Positions 8,118-16,491 of a stretch of DNA of 64,000 nucleotides are shown here, one piece after another (the first letter of the stretch is position 1; every line of letters starts with the position of its first letter). Source of the DNA: Fusobacteriota bacterium (GTDB lineage: Bacteria; Bacillota; TC1). A model generated the notes under the pieces. It was not told where the DNA came from. It was given only the letters and a program-made list of their open reading frames with translations, and did not search any database. The translations under genes were made by a program, and so were the position numbers. Where the stretch lies: positions 1-64,000 of the forward strand of contig WTXA01000001.1 of NCBI GenBank assembly GCA_009773805.1, in the 5' to 3' direction.

Positions 8118-8879
8118 TTATTCTTCAATAATCTCAATAACTTCTATTTCTTCTATTTCATCAATAATTTCATCATCAGTTGTTTTGTGCAGTAGATTAT
8201 ATACTAATCCTGCAAGTAAACCACCAATCACTGGGAATAATATGAATACCCACAAGTCAGTCCAAGCAGTCTTTTCAACAAAGCCAACTAAGAAGGCAGG
8301 TCCAAAACTACGTGCTGGATTTAATGAAGCACCACTAACTTGTAATCCCATTATATAAGCAGCACCAAAGAATAAGCCTATACCTATTCCGGCATTATGA
8401 CGAGTTCTATTGCATCGTACATTTTTCAAATAACTGCTAGTTGCTGATAAGAAGATGTATACGAATAGGAAAGTTGCAATAAGTTCAAATATAATTGCGG
8501 CTGTTAGTGAATAACTACCTAATGTATTAGCTCCTATTCCATTTTGTCCTAAACCAAAGCTTAGTTCATATTCAGGTTTTCCGATAGCAATCAAATAAAC
8601 AGCAATAGCTCCAAGAACTGCTCCAACTAACTGAGCTACAATGTAGTAGATGCTATCTAAAACTGTAATTCTTTTACTTACTAATGCTCCAAGAGTGACA
8701 GCTGGATTAATATGTGCTCCTGATACTCTTCCGAAAGCACTGTAAATTCCAATCAAGGCTAATGAGTAGGCTAGAGCAACTCCTAATTGACCAACCATGT
8801 TTCCTGCTAGTACATAGGTACCAGAACCTATAAATACTAACATAAAGGTTCCGATTAATTCAGACATATACTTTTTCAT
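8118..8879 (-). CDS. MIP family channel, aquaporin type
   Basis: Six-helix membrane channel with both NPA half-helices: GAHINPAVTLGA in the first half and GASLNPARSFGPA in the second. The second NPA is followed by Arg-Ser rather than Arg-Asp, which fits a water channel better than a glycerol facilitator, but specificity is inferred. The last ~20 residues form an acidic tail (IIDEIEEIEVIEIIEE). AAGGTG lies 8 bases before the ATG at 8879, so I prefer the start MKKYMSELIGTF over the in-frame ATG at 8897. The gene is monocistronic with its own terminator and divergent from queT. Confidence 0.9.
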   Translation of the reverse strand: MKKYMSELIGTFMLVFIGSGTYVLAGNMVGQLGVALAYSLALIGIYSAFGRVSGAHINPAVTLGALVSKRITVLDSIYYIVAQLVGAVLGAIAVYLIAIGKPEYELSFGLGQNGIGANTLGSYSLTAAIIFELIATFLFVYIFLSATSSYLKNVRCNRTRHNAGIGIGLFFGAAYIMGLQVSGASLNPARSFGPAFLVGFVEKTAWTDLWVFILFPVIGGLLAGLVYNLLHKTTDDEIIDEIEEIEVIEIIEE

Positions 8880-9011
8880 TTTACCAACACCTTTCATTTG
8901 TTTTATAGCCCCAATTATAACATATTTAATTTATAAAAATTATAATATCACATAAAATTCAGTTAGTTTGTGATAGAATTAAATGGTAAATAATTTATTT
9001 GGAGGATATAC

Positions 9012-9530
9012 ATGGATCTTAATTTTAAATCTAATAGCAAATATCTGGCGGAGGTTGCAATAATTGCCTCGATATACATTATATTAACAATCTCGTTAGG
9101 AGCACTAAGTTTTGGAATAACATTACCATTTTTACCGATTCCAATTCAATTTAGAATTTCAGAAGCACTTTTAGTTTTAGTTTTATTTAGAAAAAGTGCA
9201 CCTGCAGGTCTTATTTTAGGTTGCTTTATAGCAAATTTTTGGAGTCCTTTCATGTTACCTGATATGATTTTTGGTACTATCGGAAGTGCATTGGCAGTAT
9301 ATAGTATATATCGATTAAAGAATATAAACATTATATTAGCATTATCACCTGGAGTGATATTTAATGCAGTATTGGTGGCCTTAGAACTGAAATTGTTCTT
9401 CAATATTCCTTTTATTCTAAGTGGGCTTGCAGTTGCATTCGGTCAAATTCTTGTAATTTATGCCCTAGGTATACCTTTATTCTATACTTTAAAGAAAATC
9501 GGCTTTAAAAACGATTATGAAAACGTTTAG
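9012..9530 (+). CDS. queT: QueT family transporter, queuosine precursor S-component
   Basis: 172-residue integral membrane protein with five or six hydrophobic helices. The family signature IPIQFRISEALLVLVLF at residues 42-58 is present. QueT proteins are substrate-binding S components of energy-coupling-factor transporters thought to import queuine or preQ0/preQ1; the ECF module must be encoded elsewhere. RBS TTTGGAGG precedes the ATG. I looked for a preQ1 riboswitch in the 110-bp upstream gap and did not find its motif. Confidence 0.82.
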   Translation: MDLNFKSNSKYLAEVAIIASIYIILTISLGALSFGITLPFLPIPIQFRISEALLVLVLFRKSAPAGLILGCFIANFWSPFMLPDMIFGTIGSALAVYSIYRLKNINIILALSPGVIFNAVLVALELKLFFNIPFILSGLAVAFGQILVIYALGIPLFYTLKKIGFKNDYENV

Positions 9531-9560
9531 ATAAATTAAATCATTGCATTTTATAAATGT

Positions 9561-9616
9561 TTGGAGTATCCTTAAAATTGGGTTGTTTTTGTATGTAGGA
9601 GGACTAAATACCCCAA
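9561..9616 (+). promoter_or_regulatory. candidate structured leader RNA of the gcv operon
   Basis: TTGGAGTAT (9561-9569) can pair with ATACCCCAA (9608-9616) through eight of nine positions, closing a ~38-nt internal segment 40 bp upstream of gcvT. The inner segment contains AGGAGG at about 9597-9602, which could be exposed or hidden. It does not match the glycine riboswitch that commonly precedes gcv genes, nor another riboswitch I recognise. No T run follows, so it is not a simple terminator. Weak evidence from one sequence only. Confidence 0.3.
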
Positions 9617-9655
9617 GTTATATTTGCAATTTAATTTTAATTATGGAGGTGCCAT

Positions 9656-10750
9656 ATGTCTGAAAATTTAAAAAAAACTCCCCTAAATCAGGATCACTAT
9701 GATTTAGGAGCTACGATGGTGGATTTCGGTGGCTGGGATATGCCAGTACAATACACAGGAATTCTAGACGAGCATAAAGCTGTAAGGGAGAAGTGTGGAC
9801 TATTTGATGTAAGCCACATGGGTGAAATTTGGATTAATGGAAAGGATTCTACTGCTTTTATCAATTATTTAGTTTCAAGCGACATCTCACCGATGGTCGG
9901 CGGACAAATTAAATATGGCGTACTAATGATGCCAACTGGTAAAGCTGTTGATGATCTACTAGTATATAAATACACTGACACTAAATATCTATTAGTTGTT
10001 AATGCTTCAAATACTGACAAAGATCACAAATGGATTTTAGACCAAAAAGGATCTTTTGATGTTGAGATTGACAATCAATCAGCAAATATGGGAGAAATAG
10101 CCATTCAAGGGCCTCTAGCAGTTTCAATCCTACAAAAACTAACAGAGACTAACTTAAGTGGAATCAAATATTACTATTACCAAGAAGGTAAAGTCGATGG
10201 AATCGATGCTATCATTTCAAGAACTGGTTATACTGGCGAGGATGGATTTGAGGTTTATGTAACCTCAGACAAAACTAGTCAAGTATGGAATGCTATTCTA
10301 AAAGCTGGCGGACAAGATATCATCCCCTGTGGATTAGGCGCAAGAGATACTTTAAGATTCGAAGCTAAAATGCCACTTTATGGTCATGAGCTATCTGACA
10401 AAATTTCTCCACTTGAAACAGGGTTGGGAAAATTTGTAGAGCTAGACACTAAAGGTGACTTTATTGGTAAGGAAGCTTTGGCTAAAGAAAAAACCGAAGG
10501 TAGAAAAAGAAAAATCGTTGGTATTGAAATGGTTGGCAGAGGCGTTGCTAGAGATCACTTCCCACTTAAAAAGGATGGAGTTCTAGTAGGAGAAATTACT
10601 TCTGGAAGCTATGCACCAACATTGGGAAAAAACCTAGGATTAGCTATCGTACCAGTTGAATTAAAGATAGACGATATTGTTACTGTGGAGATCAGAGGCA
10701 AAGATATTGAAGCGAAAATAGTAAAGACTCCATTTTACAAAAGAGGATAA
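9656..10750 (+). CDS. gcvT: glycine cleavage system T protein (aminomethyltransferase)
   Basis: Takes the aminomethyl group from lipoylated H protein and transfers the one-carbon unit to tetrahydrofolate, releasing ammonia. 364 aa, usual length. N-terminal landmarks: MVDFGGWDMPVQY, HKAVREKCGLFDVSHMGE and the folate-site region GYTGEDGFEVY. C-terminal GcvT domain with GEITSGSYAPTLGKNLGLA. GGAGGTG at 9645-9651 supports the ATG. gcvPA follows after 39 bp. The usual gcvH between gcvT and gcvPA is missing. Confidence 0.96.
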   Translation: MSENLKKTPLNQDHYDLGATMVDFGGWDMPVQYTGILDEHKAVREKCGLFDVSHMGEIWINGKDSTAFINYLVSSDISPMVGGQIKYGVLMMPTGKAVDDLLVYKYTDTKYLLVVNASNTDKDHKWILDQKGSFDVEIDNQSANMGEIAIQGPLAVSILQKLTETNLSGIKYYYYQEGKVDGIDAIISRTGYTGEDGFEVYVTSDKTSQVWNAILKAGGQDIIPCGLGARDTLRFEAKMPLYGHELSDKISPLETGLGKFVELDTKGDFIGKEALAKEKTEGRKRKIVGIEMVGRGVARDHFPLKKDGVLVGEITSGSYAPTLGKNLGLAIVPVELKIDDIVTVEIRGKDIEAKIVKTPFYKRG

Positions 10751-10789
10751 ACAAGTAAAAAATAATGATTTTAGAAAGGTGGAGATTTT

Positions 10790-12148
10790 ATGAATTATAT
10801 ACCTGTTACCGAGCTAGAAAAAGAAGAAATGCTCAAAGAAATAGGGATTAATTCTATTGATGAATTATTCAGAGACATTCCAGAAGATTTGAAATTCAAG
10901 GGCGAATTAAAATTGCCTAAAGGCTTGTCTGAATATGAAACAAGAAAAGCATTAATCAAAATGGCAGCAAAAAACACTGATATGAACCAGCTGGCTAATT
11001 ATATGGGAGCTGGAGCTTACAACCACTATGTTCCTACATTAGTGGATCATTTGTTAAGCAGATCAGAATTTTATACAGCATATACTCCTTACCAACCAGA
11101 AATAAGCCAAGGAACTTTACAAAGCATCTATGAGTTTCAAACCATAGTTTGCGAGTTATTTGGTATGGATGTTTCAAATGCATCTGTATATGATGGTGCT
11201 ACTGCTGTTGCAGAAGCAATGGTAATGGCTTGCGATAAGAAAAAAACTGAAATTATCTTATCAAAAGGTCTACATAAGGAATATTCAGAAACAGTTGAAA
11301 CCTACGCTAATGGTATGGGCTTCACAGTTAAATATGCAGAATTAGATGAAGGAATAACACCTGTTGAAGCATTTGAAGCTCAAGCTACAGATGCAACAGC
11401 TGCGTATGTTGTTATGTATCCAAATTTCTATGGTTGTATTGAAGATATTCAAAAAATCGCTGATGCAGCACATGCAAGAAAAGCTTTATTGATTGTTTCA
11501 GTAAGTGATTTGTCTTCAATGGGTATTTTGGAAGCTCCAGGAAACCTTGGTGCTGATATTGTTTGTGGTGACGGAATGCCATTTGCTGGGCCTTTAAGTT
11601 TTAGTGGACCAAGCATTGGTTTGATTGCAACTACTGACAAATTAATAAGAAAATTACCGGGACGTATTGTAGGAATTACTGAAGACTTAGAAGGAAAGAG
11701 AGCTTTTGTTTTGACTATGCAAGCTAGAGAGCAGCACATCAGAAGAGAAAAAGCATCTTCAAATATATGTTCAAACCAAGCGTTATATGCTTTGGCAAAT
11801 AACATTACCTTATCAACACTAGGTAAATACGGACTAAAAGAAATGGCTGAGAATACATTAACTAATGCCCATTACTGCAGAGATAAACTACTGGAGATTG
11901 ATGGAATTGAAATGCTATATGATCAACCTTTCTATAGCGAATTTGCACTTAAATTGCCAATTCCTGCTAGAGTTCTACAAAAGCATTTATTGAAACATGA
12001 AATCCTAGGACCAGTTGATATGGGGATTTTTGATGAAGAATTATCTAATATTGGATTATTCTTCGTAAGTGAGATCCGTTCAAAAGATGATATGGATCGT
12101 TTAGCTGTAGCAGTGGAGGTGATTATCAATGAGCAAAGATTTATTTAA
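10790..12148 (+). CDS. gcvPA: glycine dehydrogenase (decarboxylating) subunit 1
   Basis: N-terminal half of the split P protein; with GcvPB it decarboxylates glycine and loads the aminomethyl group onto H protein. 452 aa, typical. Recognisable segments: [13 protein letters not shown] at the start, [22 protein letters not shown] and [20 protein letters not shown]. This subunit has the fold but not the PLP lysine. The 3' end overlaps gcvPB by 20 bp, so synthesis of the two subunits is coupled. RBS AAAGGTGG precedes the ATG. Confidence 0.96.
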   Translation: MNYIPVTELEKEEMLKEIGINSIDELFRDIPEDLKFKGELKLPKGLSEYETRKALIKMAAKNTDMNQLANYMGAGAYNHYVPTLVDHLLSRSEFYTAYTPYQPEISQGTLQSIYEFQTIVCELFGMDVSNASVYDGATAVAEAMVMACDKKKTEIILSKGLHKEYSETVETYANGMGFTVKYAELDEGITPVEAFEAQATDATAAYVVMYPNFYGCIEDIQKIADAAHARKALLIVSVSDLSSMGILEAPGNLGADIVCGDGMPFAGPLSFSGPSIGLIATTDKLIRKLPGRIVGITEDLEGKRAFVLTMQAREQHIRREKASSNICSNQALYALANNITLSTLGKYGLKEMAENTLTNAHYCRDKLLEIDGIEMLYDQPFYSEFALKLPIPARVLQKHLLKHEILGPVDMGIFDEELSNIGLFFVSEIRSKDDMDRLAVAVEVIINEQRFI

Positions 12149-13619
12149 CCAAACAGAGGCTTTGATTTTTGATAAAAGTAGACCTGGTCATAAAGCATAT
12201 TTCTTGCCTGAGATGAGTATTGAAAAATTAGACAAGAATAAGGTTATACCTAGTCACTTAATTAGAAAAACTGAAGCTGATTTACCAGAAGTAAGTGAAA
12301 TTGATGTTGTACGTCACTTTACCCACTTATCAAACAAAAATTTTGGTGTTGACACAGGATTTTATCCATTAGGATCATGTACAATGAAATACAATCCTAA
12401 ATTAAACGAGAATACTGCACGTTTACCAGGATTTTCTTGGTTACACCCATACCAACCAGTTGAAACTATTCAAGGTGCTTTACAGTTAATGTATCTCACA
12501 CAACTTTCACTGGCAGAAATTACAGGTATGGATAAAGTCACTTTACAACCTGCAGCAGGAGCTCATGGTGAGTTAGCTGGTATTAAAATCATTAAAGCCT
12601 ACCATGATAGCAGAGGTGATACAAAAAGAACAAAGATTATAGTTCCTGACTCAGCTCATGGTACAAATCCTGCTACTGCTACAATGGCTGGTTTCCAAGT
12701 AATCGAAATCAAATCATCTTCAGAAGGAGATATTGATTTAGATGCATTGAAAGCCGTTGTTGGAGACGATACTGCTGGATTTATGTTAACTAACCCAAGT
12801 ACTTTAGGTCTGTTTGAAAGAAATATAAAACAAATTGCTGAAATTATCCATGGTGCTGGTGGCCTATTATACTATGATGGTGCTAATACTAACGCTATCA
12901 TGGGAATAACTAGACCAGGAGATATGGGCTTTGACGTTGTTCACGTTAATCTACACAAAACATTCTCAACACCTCATGGAGGTGGAGGACCAGGTTCTGG
13001 ACCTGTAGGCGTAAAGGAATTTTTAGCTAAATTCTTACCTATTCCTACCGTTGAGTATGTTGCTTATAAGGATAAATATATTTTAAATTATGACATTCCT
13101 GAAAGCATAGGAAGAATGAAAAGCTTTTATGGTAACTTTGCTGTAATCGTTAGAGCGTACACATATATAAGAGCGCTTGGAGCTGATGGACTGAAAATGA
13201 GTTCAGAATATGCAGTGCTTAATGCAAACTATTTGAAAAAATTAGTAGGCAAGCACTTGGCAGTTGAAGCTCCAGAAAGATTTTGTATGCACGAATTCAT
13301 TTGTACTCCGAAGAATATTCACGAAACAGGCGTTCATACATTGGATATTGCTAAACGTATGATTGATTACGGATATCATCCGCCTACAATCTATTTCCCA
13401 TTGATTGTTGAAGAAGCGATGATGATTGAACCAACAGAAACAGAAGGCATTGAAACTCTAAAGGAATTTGCCGAAGTTGTTGCAGCAATAGTCAATGAAT
13501 GTAGGACAGATGCTGAAATTGTAAAAACTGCTCCTCATACAACTTACCTTAGAAGACTAGACGAAGTTAAAGCGGCTAGAGAACCAAATTTAAGATACAG
13601 AAGACCTGTAGTTGAATAA
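12129..13619 (+). CDS. gcvPB: glycine dehydrogenase (decarboxylating) subunit 2
   Basis: PLP-bearing half of the split P protein, 496 aa. The Schiff-base lysine is about Lys277 in [17 protein letters not shown]. Other landmarks are [19 protein letters not shown] near the N-terminus and [20 protein letters not shown] lies just upstream of the ATG, inside the gcvPA end. It is the last gene of the gcv operon; a terminator follows 14 bp after the stop. No lipoamide dehydrogenase or lipoate ligase gene is nearby. Confidence 0.97.
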   Translation: MSKDLFNQTEALIFDKSRPGHKAYFLPEMSIEKLDKNKVIPSHLIRKTEADLPEVSEIDVVRHFTHLSNKNFGVDTGFYPLGSCTMKYNPKLNENTARLPGFSWLHPYQPVETIQGALQLMYLTQLSLAEITGMDKVTLQPAAGAHGELAGIKIIKAYHDSRGDTKRTKIIVPDSAHGTNPATATMAGFQVIEIKSSSEGDIDLDALKAVVGDDTAGFMLTNPSTLGLFERNIKQIAEIIHGAGGLLYYDGANTNAIMGITRPGDMGFDVVHVNLHKTFSTPHGGGGPGSGPVGVKEFLAKFLPIPTVEYVAYKDKYILNYDIPESIGRMKSFYGNFAVIVRAYTYIRALGADGLKMSSEYAVLNANYLKKLVGKHLAVEAPERFCMHEFICTPKNIHETGVHTLDIAKRMIDYGYHPPTIYFPLIVEEAMMIEPTETEGIETLKEFAEVVAAIVNECRTDAEIVKTAPHTTYLRRLDEVKAAREPNLRYRRPVVE

Positions 13620-13632
13620 TATTAATAAATCA

Positions 13633-13665
13633 AAGGAATGAATCAAATGATTCATTCCTTTTTTG
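13633..13665 (+). terminator. rho-independent terminator of the gcv operon
   Basis: A 13-bp perfect stem, AAGGAATGAATCA with its complement, with a short loop and a T-rich tail at 13659-13664. Confidence 0.88.
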
Positions 13666-13713
13666 ATTATACATATATTTTTATGATATAATGCTTAAGG
13701 AATAGGAGGTATT

Positions 13714-14358
13714 ATGGAATTTATAACCAACTTTATAGACTTATTCATGAATTTGGACAAACATCTAAATAATTATGCAGATCAATATGGTATATATATT
13801 TACTTGATAATATTTTTAATAATATTTTGTGAAACAGGATTGGTAATTACCCCCTTTCTACCTGGTGATTCACTTGTATTTGCAACAGGTGCTCTTGCTG
13901 CAACTGGAGCAGTAGATATAATAACGATGCTTATATTGTTATGCTTTGCTGCAATTTTGGGCGATACTACTAATTATCATATTGGTCATATGTTGAGGAA
14001 AAAAATCTTAGATCATAAAAAAATAAAATTTATAAAATATGAATATGTAGAGAAAACACAAGGCTTCTTTAAAAAACATGGATCAAAGACTATAATTTTA
14101 GCAAGATTTGTACCGATTATTCGAACATTTGCTCCATTTGTAGCAGGTGTTGGAACAATGCCTTATAAGACATTTTTAAGTTTTAACATTATTGGTGGTA
14201 TTATTTGGGTAAGTTCATTTATTTCAGCTGGGTATTTCTTTGGTAATCTTCCAATTATAAAGGAAAATTTCAGCTTTGTAGTTTTAGGAATAATTATAGT
14301 CTCTCTTATACCGGGTTTGGTTACAATCATAAAAACCAAATTAAAAAACATTAACTAA
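13714..14358 (+). CDS. DedA family membrane protein
   Basis: 214-residue SNARE-associated/VTT-domain membrane protein. Landmarks are FCETGLVITPFLPGDSLVFATG in the first membrane hairpin and ILARFVPIIRTFAPFVAGVGTMPYKTF, holding the conserved Phe-x-Arg-x3-Pro-x-Arg pattern, in the second. Family members act as lipid (undecaprenyl phosphate or phosphatidylethanolamine) flippases or affect membrane potential; which one applies here cannot be seen. RBS AGGAGG, own terminator downstream: a single-gene unit. Confidence 0.88.
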   Translation: MEFITNFIDLFMNLDKHLNNYADQYGIYIYLIIFLIIFCETGLVITPFLPGDSLVFATGALAATGAVDIITMLILLCFAAILGDTTNYHIGHMLRKKILDHKKIKFIKYEYVEKTQGFFKKHGSKTIILARFVPIIRTFAPFVAGVGTMPYKTFLSFNIIGGIIWVSSFISAGYFFGNLPIIKENFSFVVLGIIIVSLIPGLVTIIKTKLKNIN

Positions 14359-14390
14359 TAACCGAAATAATTTATCATATATTAATGAGG

Positions 14391-14422
14391 AATAGCAAGG
14401 TCAAAGCCTTGCTATTTTATTT
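14391..14422 (+). terminator. rho-independent terminator after the DedA gene
   Basis: A ten-bp stem, AATAGCAAGG with CCTTGCTATT, six-base loop, and a T-rich tail TTATTTT. Confidence 0.8.
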
Positions 14423-14436
14423 TAAATTTATAACTA

Positions 14437-14494
14437 TTGACAAATTAAGGTAGTTATGGTCAAATATAGTCAGAGATGGTCAAAGATAGTCAGG
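14437..14494 (+). promoter_or_regulatory. clpC operon promoter with two CtsR operators
   Basis: TTGACA at 14437-14442, then TCAAAT as -10 after 17 bp. Four CtsR heptads follow in direct repeat with three-base spacers: GGTCAAA (14458), AGTCAGA (14468), GGTCAAA (14478) and AGTCAGG (14488). They make two operators of the form RGTCAnnN3RGTCAnn. The first overlaps the -10. The second runs into the ribosome-binding site of ctsR at 14492-14498. This indicates tight autorepression by CtsR with release on heat stress. Confidence 0.9.
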
Positions 14495-14504
14495 GGTGAA
14501 ATTA

Positions 14505-14975
14505 ATGCCAAGTATTAGCGATATGATAGAAAAATTCATTATTAATATAGTGGAAAATAGCGAAGAAGGTATAATACATATACAAAGAAATGATTTATCC
14601 ACTAGGTTTTCTTGTGTCCCATCACAAATCAACTATGTCATAAAAACCAGATTTAATATAGAAAGAGGTTTTCTAGTTGAGAGTAAGCGTGGTGAAGGAG
14701 GATTCCTGAAAATTATAAAGATACCTGTAATTCAGACTAAGGTTTACTTAGATAGAATTAGTGTAGGAATCAACAACTATATTGGATCTGAACAAGCCAA
14801 GAACTTTTTAAAGAGGCTAGTTGAGGAAAATATCATTAGTGAAAGAGAAATGAATATAATTTGGCAGTTGCTAAGGGATGAAAGTTTACCATGTGATAAA
14901 GAAGAAAAAGGCTATCAAAGAGGTAAAATGCTTAAGAATTTAATTGGTTATCTTGCCAAAGAAGGAGGTAAATAG
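14505..14975 (+). CDS. ctsR: transcriptional repressor of class III heat-shock genes
   Basis: Dimeric winged-helix repressor of clp genes, inactivated by heat or by the McsB kinase/ClpC pathway. 156 aa from the ATG at 14505, which is chosen because AGGGGTG lies 6 bases upstream and because the family N-terminus is M-x-x-ISDxIE; a GTG three codons earlier is possible. Landmarks: SRFSCVPSQINYVIKTRF (DNA-binding helix-turn-helix) and the glycine-rich wing ESKRGEGGFLKI. mcsA starts at the next base after the stop. Confidence 0.95.
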   Translation: MPSISDMIEKFIINIVENSEEGIIHIQRNDLSTRFSCVPSQINYVIKTRFNIERGFLVESKRGEGGFLKIIKIPVIQTKVYLDRISVGINNYIGSEQAKNFLKRLVEENIISEREMNIIWQLLRDESLPCDKEEKGYQRGKMLKNLIGYLAKEGGK

Positions 14976-15455
14976 ATGATTTGTCAAGTTTGTGGAAAAA
15001 ATGAAGCTACAATTTGCATGGTTAAAATGTCTAATAACAATAAGGAGACGATATATATTTGTCCTGTTTGTGCAGGACAAATGGATGATAAATTGATTGG
15101 GAGTATCAATCAACTATTAAGTCCTATGTTTGATACATTTTTTAGTAATAGTAATAAACTAGGCCATGATATAAATCAAATATGTCCCACTTGTGGACAA
15201 ACAAGAAGAGAATGGGAAGAAAGTCGCACACTAAATTGTAAGGATTGTATACAATTTCTTGATTCTGATGAAATTCACAATGGCAAAATACCTAAAAATA
15301 ATAAAGAAGAACTATATGTTATAAATCTTATTAAAGAAAAAGAAGGACACTTAAAGCAGCTGATTGCCGAAGAAAAATATGAGGAAGCTGCTAAGATAAG
15401 AGACGAAATTAAAGACTTGAAAGGAGACTTTCAAGATGATAAACAAACTTCCTAA
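14976..15455 (+). CDS. mcsA: McsA, zinc-binding activator of the protein arginine kinase McsB
   Basis: 159 aa. Zinc-finger cysteines Cys3/Cys6 and Cys29/Cys32 (CQVCGKN, CPVCAGQ) at the N-terminus, further CxxC pairs near residues 69-72 and 83-86, and a UVR motif (HLKQLIAEEKYEEAAKIRDEIKDLK) at the C-terminus. Known to stimulate McsB and to modulate CtsR. RBS AAGGAGG; it overlaps mcsB by 20 bp. Confidence 0.93.
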   Translation: MICQVCGKNEATICMVKMSNNNKETIYICPVCAGQMDDKLIGSINQLLSPMFDTFFSNSNKLGHDINQICPTCGQTRREWEESRTLNCKDCIQFLDSDEIHNGKIPKNNKEELYVINLIKEKEGHLKQLIAEEKYEEAAKIRDEIKDLKGDFQDDKQTS

Positions 15456-16491
15456 CTGGCTCAATGCCAAAGGACATGAAAGTGATATAGTTATTTCTAG
15501 TAGAGTAAGACTTGCTAGGAATATTGATAATTATATATTTCCTCACCGAATGAGCACTGAAGATAAAGATAAACTGATTAATTCAGTCAATGAGACTATA
15601 GTATCATCAAGTTTTATAAAAAGTGCAGGTGAAATGAAATTATCTAAAATGGATGAACTTTCTGGACTTGATAGAGAATTTTTACTTGAAAAGCATTTAA
15701 TAAGTCCAAATATGTTAGATCAATATCACAATCGAGGGATAGTATTAGGTCTTGATGAAAGTATTAGTATCTTGATTAACGAGGAAGATCATTTTAGAAT
15801 ACAAAGTTTTTTTAGTGGTCTTAATCTTCAAGATGCTCACATTATAGCTGATAAAGTTGATGATGCCTTGGAAAAATTCTATAGCTATGCCTATCATGAA
15901 AAATATGGTTATCTTACTTCCTGCCCAACTAATATTGGTACTGGTATTAGATTTTCAGTGATGATGCATTTACCAGCACTTTCTATGACTGGTGGTTTAA
16001 AAGAAGTGCAAAGAAGTCTGAAGTTGGATGGTTTTGTAATTAGAGGATTTTTTGGAGAAGGAAGCGAAGGCTATGGGAGTTTGTATCAAATATCTAATCA
16101 GTTCACAATTGGTGTAAAGGAAGAAGATATTATGATAGGATTAGAAAAGAGAATAAATGATATAATTATCAAGGAAAAAGAAAGCAGAGAACATTTGTTC
16201 AAACAAAAGAACTATGAAATGCAGGATATGATTTATAGGGCTTACGGAAATATAAAATATTCCGTACTTTTAACTGCAAAAGAAGGTATGAACAATGTAA
16301 GCCTTATAAGATTAGGATTAGAACGCGGTTTGCCTTTTGAAGTGGCTATTGACTACCAGCAACTAAACAACTTGATTGTACTTGCTCAAAATGCTGGTTT
16401 ACAAAGTTACTTTGGTAAAATGATGTCTACAGAAGAAAGAAATAGAATGCGCCCTAGATTATTCAAAGAAATATTAAAAATTGGAGGTTAA
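15436..16491 (+). CDS. mcsB: protein arginine kinase McsB
   Basis: Phosphoguanidino-type kinase (351 aa) that phosphorylates arginines and marks proteins for ClpCP degradation. It also inactivates CtsR. Guanido-kinase landmarks: ISSRVRLARNI near the N-terminus, SCPTNIGTGIRFSVMMHLPAL, and the flexible loop GEGSEGYGSLYQISNQ. RBS AAAGGAG inside mcsA. clpC begins immediately after the stop. Part of the four-gene ctsR-mcsA-mcsB-clpC operon. Confidence 0.95.
   Translation: MINKLPNWLNAKGHESDIVISSRVRLARNIDNYIFPHRMSTEDKDKLINSVNETIVSSSFIKSAGEMKLSKMDELSGLDREFLLEKHLISPNMLDQYHNRGIVLGLDESISILINEEDHFRIQSFFSGLNLQDAHIIADKVDDALEKFYSYAYHEKYGYLTSCPTNIGTGIRFSVMMHLPALSMTGGLKEVQRSLKLDGFVIRGFFGEGSEGYGSLYQISNQFTIGVKEEDIMIGLEKRINDIIIKEKESREHLFKQKNYEMQDMIYRAYGNIKYSVLLTAKEGMNNVSLIRLGLERGLPFEVAIDYQQLNNLIVLAQNAGLQSYFGKMMSTEERNRMRPRLFKEILKIGG

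Noticed and set aside
8898-9011. preQ1 riboswitch upstream of queT
   Set aside because: The short C-rich loop and A-rich tail of preQ1-I, or the longer preQ1-II pattern, are not present.
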